Source: Hermetia illucens
Lineage: Eukaryota > Arthropoda > Insecta > Diptera > Stratiomyidae
Length of the DNA: 64,000 bases
Reading direction: 5' to 3'
Assembly (NCBI RefSeq): GCF_905115235.1
Contig: NC_051849.1
Span: 48,349,017 to 48,413,016 of the forward strand
How positions within the stretch are numbered: the first letter of the stretch is position 1; each line of letters begins with the position of its first letter. Position numbers and translations under genes: made by a program. This document shows positions 59,890-64,000 of the stretch, piece after piece. The notes under the pieces were generated by a model. It was not told where the DNA came from. It made no database searches and worked only from the letters and a program-made list of their open reading frames with translations.

Positions 59890-61580
59890 TAACCTACCGC
59901 ATGGTAAAGCCTCCTCCTATCTGTAGGCAGCGACACCCTACACCTTTCTGGAGCAAGAGCCGTGGGTTCGATTTAACACAATCTGTGGCATTGGATCAGT
60001 AAAGGGAGCTATGATCTTCTACGATGAAAGATCTATAACACCGAGAGTTTGTGTCCTGATGTCAAGACGGTTAGAGGCAATCATGCCGAGACAGTTCTGT
60101 TCCCAGGACTTAGTTACAATCATCATACAATATCAGATAAATGGCGAGAGGAAAAATATCATAGTTGTCTCCGCTCATTTACCCTATGATTCTTTGTATC
60201 CTCCACCGACGCAAGAGCTTAGGGATCTGGTGGCGTATGCAGAATCAAGTGGTCTCGAACTCTTAATAGATTGCGATGCAAACGCTCAACATATTTGTTG
60301 GGCAGTAGCAAATGCAATCCAAGAGGAGAGAAGCTATTTGATTTCATCACTTCAGCTGGTCTTATAACTGCAAACGTAGGGTGTGCCCGTTCGTGGGACC
60401 GAGAAGAAGCGAAGTAATTGACCTAATAATCTGTACCTTAAAACAGCACTGGCGAGTGCTAGACGAGGTATCACTGTCAGATCACTGATACCTAGAATTT
60501 AACCTGACTATTGCGTGCGAACAGTATGCAGTACAAAGACGGAACCCTAGGAAAACTGATTGGACATAGATCAATGAATTTCTTGGCAATAAAGATTAAT
60601 TCCCTATGCGACTAAGGACTCCTTTGGCGCTGAAAGATGAATTGGAAACTTTGAACTGCACACTTAGAGTGCAATGGAGAGGCTTGTTCTATTTCCCGAG
60701 GCCAAAGCGGCAAAACGGTTCCTTGGTGGAACTGCAAAAACTCAGGGAATCAACCGGGCGAATCTGAACCGTGCTTGCAAAAGTAATAAGGAACTCACAG
60801 CATGAATATAAGAGGCTCGTTCGTCGAAACGAAACTCCTTTAGAGCGTATTGTGAGGAACCGGAAGACGAAAGAGAGATTTCAAGGCTGTGTAGAGTCCT
60901 TAAAAGTGATAATTCGGCCAAGTTGGACTCTCTTAGAAAACCCGACGGTAGTTTCACGAGCTCCAGACTGGATTCAGAACAGACCCTCCTGGAAGTACAC
61001 CACCCGGGAGCACGGGTGAGAGAAGTGGCAGGAGGAGAGTTGACGGTTCTTGCATCCTCTTCAACGCGCAAGTGCTGCAAGGGGAATTGGAACACTGCGA
61101 AAGCGGTTGTTACCCATGAAAAGGTGAGGTTAGCCATGCAAAGATAGAGGATGCAACTTTGAATGGTGAGTACGCGATAGGGATGTTCGTGGACATTGAA
61201 GGGGCTTTTGACTGTGCGCCTTTTCAAAAACTTTGCCGCCAGAGTGCATGGTGTTGATGATGCTTTAAATAAGTGGATCCATGCTATGCTAACGTTGAGA
61301 TTTCTGTGCGCTGAGGTGGGTGTCGATCGCTATCTGACTGCAGAAGCATCGAAAGGGTGCCCCCAAGGAAGTGTACTTTTGCCACTTCTGTGGAGTATGC
61401 TGATCGACTCACTATCGACGACTATGCGAACTGCAAAATTTGCCAATACACGCTCAAGATTATGGTGATGACGTGGCTGTGTTTGCTGTTGATCGGGATC
61501 TTGGAACGGTGTGTAGAAATATACAACGTGCCGTTGATTTTCTAGACAGTTGGTGTTTCAGACATGGCCTTTCAGTTAAT
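59890..61580 (+). mobile_element. LOA/I-like LINE 5-prime and RT portion, degraded
   Basis: Plus-strand text: an endonuclease-like segment IIVVSAHLPYDSLYPPPTQE (60160-60215), LLIDCDANAQHICWAVA (60262-60310), VIDLII-like text after 60410, an RT block FVDIEGAFDCAP (61187-61220), GCPQGSVLLPLLWSMLID (61350-61405), QDYGDDVAVFAVDRDLG with a GDD in place of YADD near 61446, and GLSVNPNK (61570). The order endonuclease then RT on one strand is that of a LINE. It has many frame breaks. It is oriented opposite to the copy at 56546. Confidence 0.75.
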
Positions 61581-62819
61581 CCAAATAAAAACAACAATGG
61601 TATATACGTCAGCTATACTACACTTAACGCAGCTAGTTCAGCAATTATTAAGCCAACTAACGGAGTTGCGAGCGGAGACACACGCAGTTATACAGCGGAC
61701 TCACTCCGTGAATTCATCCAGACGGAAATCTCAACATTGTCGGTCCAGGTGGCGTATACAGCGTAGCTCCAAAAATCTTTGCCTCAAGGATATATGTTTG
61801 TATCACTGGAAGTTCAATTTCAAAGCCACAAATGTACGAAACCAAGAGTGGGTTCTGCCCATGTTTTTGATATATTGATATGTCGAAGGCGCTTGAATTA
61901 TTTTCTTGTGTATGAAATTGAAGAAAAACGCACATGTGCGATGCTTTTCTTCCACCATACAAATTTAAGCAACATACCGGGAGACAAATTTCCTGCATAT
62001 ACTCTTCTTACTTCAGAGTTTAAAGAGGACCTGTGCATTAATGGAAGTACCTCCGTGTTTCAGAAAGGAACAAGGGTATTAAGGAAAACCAAACGATCAG
62101 GATAACTAGAGTGTGTTTAAGGACCAAGTAAACTCCTTTTGAACTGATTCAATTGCAGTTTCGATAAGGAGAATATTCAAGTATATCATTGATCGTTGAA
62201 TTATGAACAATAACAGGCGAATAGATATCCGTAAATTGATAGGAGGGACGAAGAAAAGTCGGACCATTCTGAAAGTTCGACTGAGGAAGACAAGAACATG
62301 AAGATAAGGAAGATCACCTACGAAGCGAAAACGGACCAAGGATGAACCCCTAAGATACTCTGACATGGGAAAAAAATGAAGACGAGACACAACCATTGAA
62401 AGAGATTTGATTTTTATACCACATAGGTAAAACGTCGACGGTGAGGGAGGGGATATAGTTTTCGTGATGAATTCTAACAAGTTGGGAACAATCAAGCGCC
62501 TTCGTTGAAATTCATGTGAATTCTTTCACAATAATGTGACCGAAGCAGGCAAATATCTTTTTAACAAAACGATATTGGGCGGTAATTTAACGCGAATTTT
62601 CTTCCAAAGGGATTGTGAGAAGTTATTGCAAGGGAAGAAGGGATGCTCTGTTTACATTTTGTATGAGTATATCGGCCACTGAAGCCCAACCTTCATCAAC
62701 ATCAACATTGTCGAGAACAAATTTAACAGGGAAAGCGTTCAGAAAAGCAATTGAAAAGAGACGAAGAGGGAAGCCTGTGCGTAATGTTTATTTATAAAGC
62801 AAAAAATTTAAGGGAATTC
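61581..62819. other. Unclassified spacer
   Basis: No supported exon. Frames of 104-129 codons at 61564-62495 on either strand lack any recognisable domain and overlap each other. Confidence 0.4.
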
Positions 62820-62824
62820 AAAAA
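62820..62824 (-). terminator. Pol III terminator of the tRNA gene
   Basis: Five T residues on the minus strand, eight bases beyond the tRNA 3-prime end, as expected for RNA polymerase III. Confidence 0.75.
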
Positions 62825-62832
62825 TGTCTGAA

Positions 62833-62905
62833 TGCCCCGGGTGAGGATCGAACTCACGACCTTAAGATTATGAGACTTACGCGCTACCTACTGCGCTACC
62901 GAGGC
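62833..62905 (-). tRNA. tRNA-Met-CAT: Elongator tRNA-Met (CAT)
   Basis: The minus strand gives 73 bases folding as a cloverleaf: acceptor GCCTCGG pairs with CCGGGGC before the discriminator A (one T-G pair); D arm GCGCAGTAGGTAGCGC; anticodon loop CTCATAA with CAT; T arm with GTTCGATCC. The box A (TAGCGCAGTAGG) and box B (GTTCGATCC) promoters are intact. The AGTCTCATAATCT anticodon region matches insect elongator tRNA-Met, not the initiator. No intron and a T5 terminator downstream suggest a working gene. Confidence 0.95.
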
Positions 62906-62989
62906 ATCTGCTCGACGCCAAGCTGCGTTAATGAATATGCGGAGGGTTTTTGCTTAAGGCAAGGGTGGCAATGCCGGCAGTAATGTTGG

Positions 62990-63440
62990 AATTAAAGAGG
63001 AAAGCATTGCCCAGTAAATCCATGAATCTCTGCAAACGAATGTGGTAGCTGTTTGAAATATAAGACTGTGGTTAAAGTCACTGAAAACAATGGGACTTGA
63101 CGATATCGCAACTGAGCTCTGGAAGCTGCAGAGCTGGAACCCAATACTTTTGTTCAGTGAGTTCTTCAATCGCGTTATTCAGGAAGTTAGTACATCATCT
63201 GACTGGAGTGAAAGCACAATCATTTTAATATGGAAAGAGTAGGCAATCCGTCAGAATGTTCAAATTATGTCCCGATTCGGTTGCGGTGTGTACTATGGGG
63301 ACTTTTAACAGCTGTGTTGGTCAAATTATCGTGAAACAAACCGGATTTGTCAAGAACTATGAAACTACAGACAGGGAGGAATCTCTTGAGAAGCATCGCC
63401 TCCCCTACATTATATTCCTGTATCCAGAGAAAGCGTAACC
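62990..63440 (+). mobile_element. LINE family B, RT N-terminal fragment
   Basis: Plus-strand text MGLDDIATELWKLQSWN (63091-63140), FFNRVIQEVSTSSDWSESTI then ILIWKE (63160-63240), and NPSECSNY-like sequence near 63245 match the start of RTE-type RT domains (consensus APGPDDIPAEVWK, DWQESTTIPIWKKKGN). Broken and without its 3-prime part. Confidence 0.65.
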
Positions 63441-64000
63441 AGAAGGAGGAACTAGGAGGAAGTAATAAGTAATATTATTTACTTTTAAAACTAAGAAGGC
63501 CGAGTTAGAGGGCTTAACGCAAATTGTATAATCTTGAAATCGGAGAGTGAAAACTGCCGAGTTCCCTGAAAGGAAATTCAAAAATGTCTGCCACGTGAGA
63601 AATTTAATATCCGAGAAGGCAGAGCAGCCCATTATTCAAAAGCAGAGTTTGAAAAGGCTACACATATAAAGAAAGATTCGGCCTTGTTGCAGGGAAGGAA
63701 GATTGGAAGTACGAAGAGGAGGATAGTCCACACGAAGAAAGTTTTTTGTAAAAAAGATGAATTGAGTGAATTTGCGTTGTATAGCTTCCTTGCGTCACAA
63801 AAATAATGAATGGCTTGCCGAAAGGGAGACTAAATTACAGACAAACATTCAAGAAAGTTTCTAGAATAGGAATTGAACAAGTTGGGAAAGCGAGAGCTAG
63901 ACACTTCAGGTATGAAAGGTTTTGTGTATTTCTTTTATAAAAAGATTTGAGTGTGGATTTGTCCCATTAGTACGTAGCACGTAATATATGCATATATTAT
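63441..64000. other. Unclassified right-edge sequence
   Basis: No supported gene or element. A purine-rich stretch continues to the window edge. Confidence 0.35.

Overview
The window looks like nuclear DNA of an arthropod, most likely an insect and plausibly a fly. It is AT-rich and gene-poor. Its genes have short exons, GT-AG introns and AATAAA signals, and LINE relics, mariners, a tRNA-derived SINE and foldback elements fill the space between and inside them. The species cannot be named from the sequence alone.

Host genes, left to right: the last two coding exons of an unrecognised plus-strand gene (126-542); three phase-consistent exons of an unrecognised minus-strand gene (20641-21185); a leucine-rich-repeat gene resembling PPP1R42/LRRC67 (25572-26229, minus); BUD13, a spliceosome/RES-complex subunit, as six exons spread over 11.3 kb (26498-37802, minus); FAM98, a tRNA-ligase-complex/RNA-binding protein, as eight exons over 9.1 kb (38300-47436, plus); the catalytic and C-terminal exons of the mitochondrial i-AAA protease YME1L (54222-56406, minus); and an elongator tRNA-Met(CAT) (62833-62905, minus). 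BUD13 and FAM98 are divergent, with start codons 497 bp apart, so they probably share a bidirectional promoter. Both act in RNA processing.

The rest is mobile DNA and anonymous spacer. Four LINE groups recur: family A (3-prime tails of GAT/ATG triplets; 2471-4020, 9881-10145, 28840-30325), family B (RTE-like; fragments at 19.6, 21.5, 39.9, 47.8, 52.9 and 63.0 kb), family C (LOA/I-like with an RNase H domain; 31.2, 43.6, 53.1 and 56.5-59.6 kb, plus a related group at 17.7, 42.4 and 59.9 kb) and family D (RT relics at 27.7 and 30.5 kb, perhaps 14.7 kb). There are three broken gypsy-type fossils (32.9-34.4, 44.0-44.9, 51.7-52.8 kb), two or three mariner relics, a tRNA-headed SINE in three copies and several inverted-repeat elements.

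Insertions have swollen the last BUD13 intron to 7.6 kb and FAM98 intron 1 to 7.2 kb, and have separated the YME1L exons from their upstream part. I found no CRISPR array, operon, biosynthetic cluster or other dedicated new system. The best candidates for new biology are the two unrecognised genes, the tandem phase-1 mini-exons of BUD13 and the undescribed SINE/foldback families.
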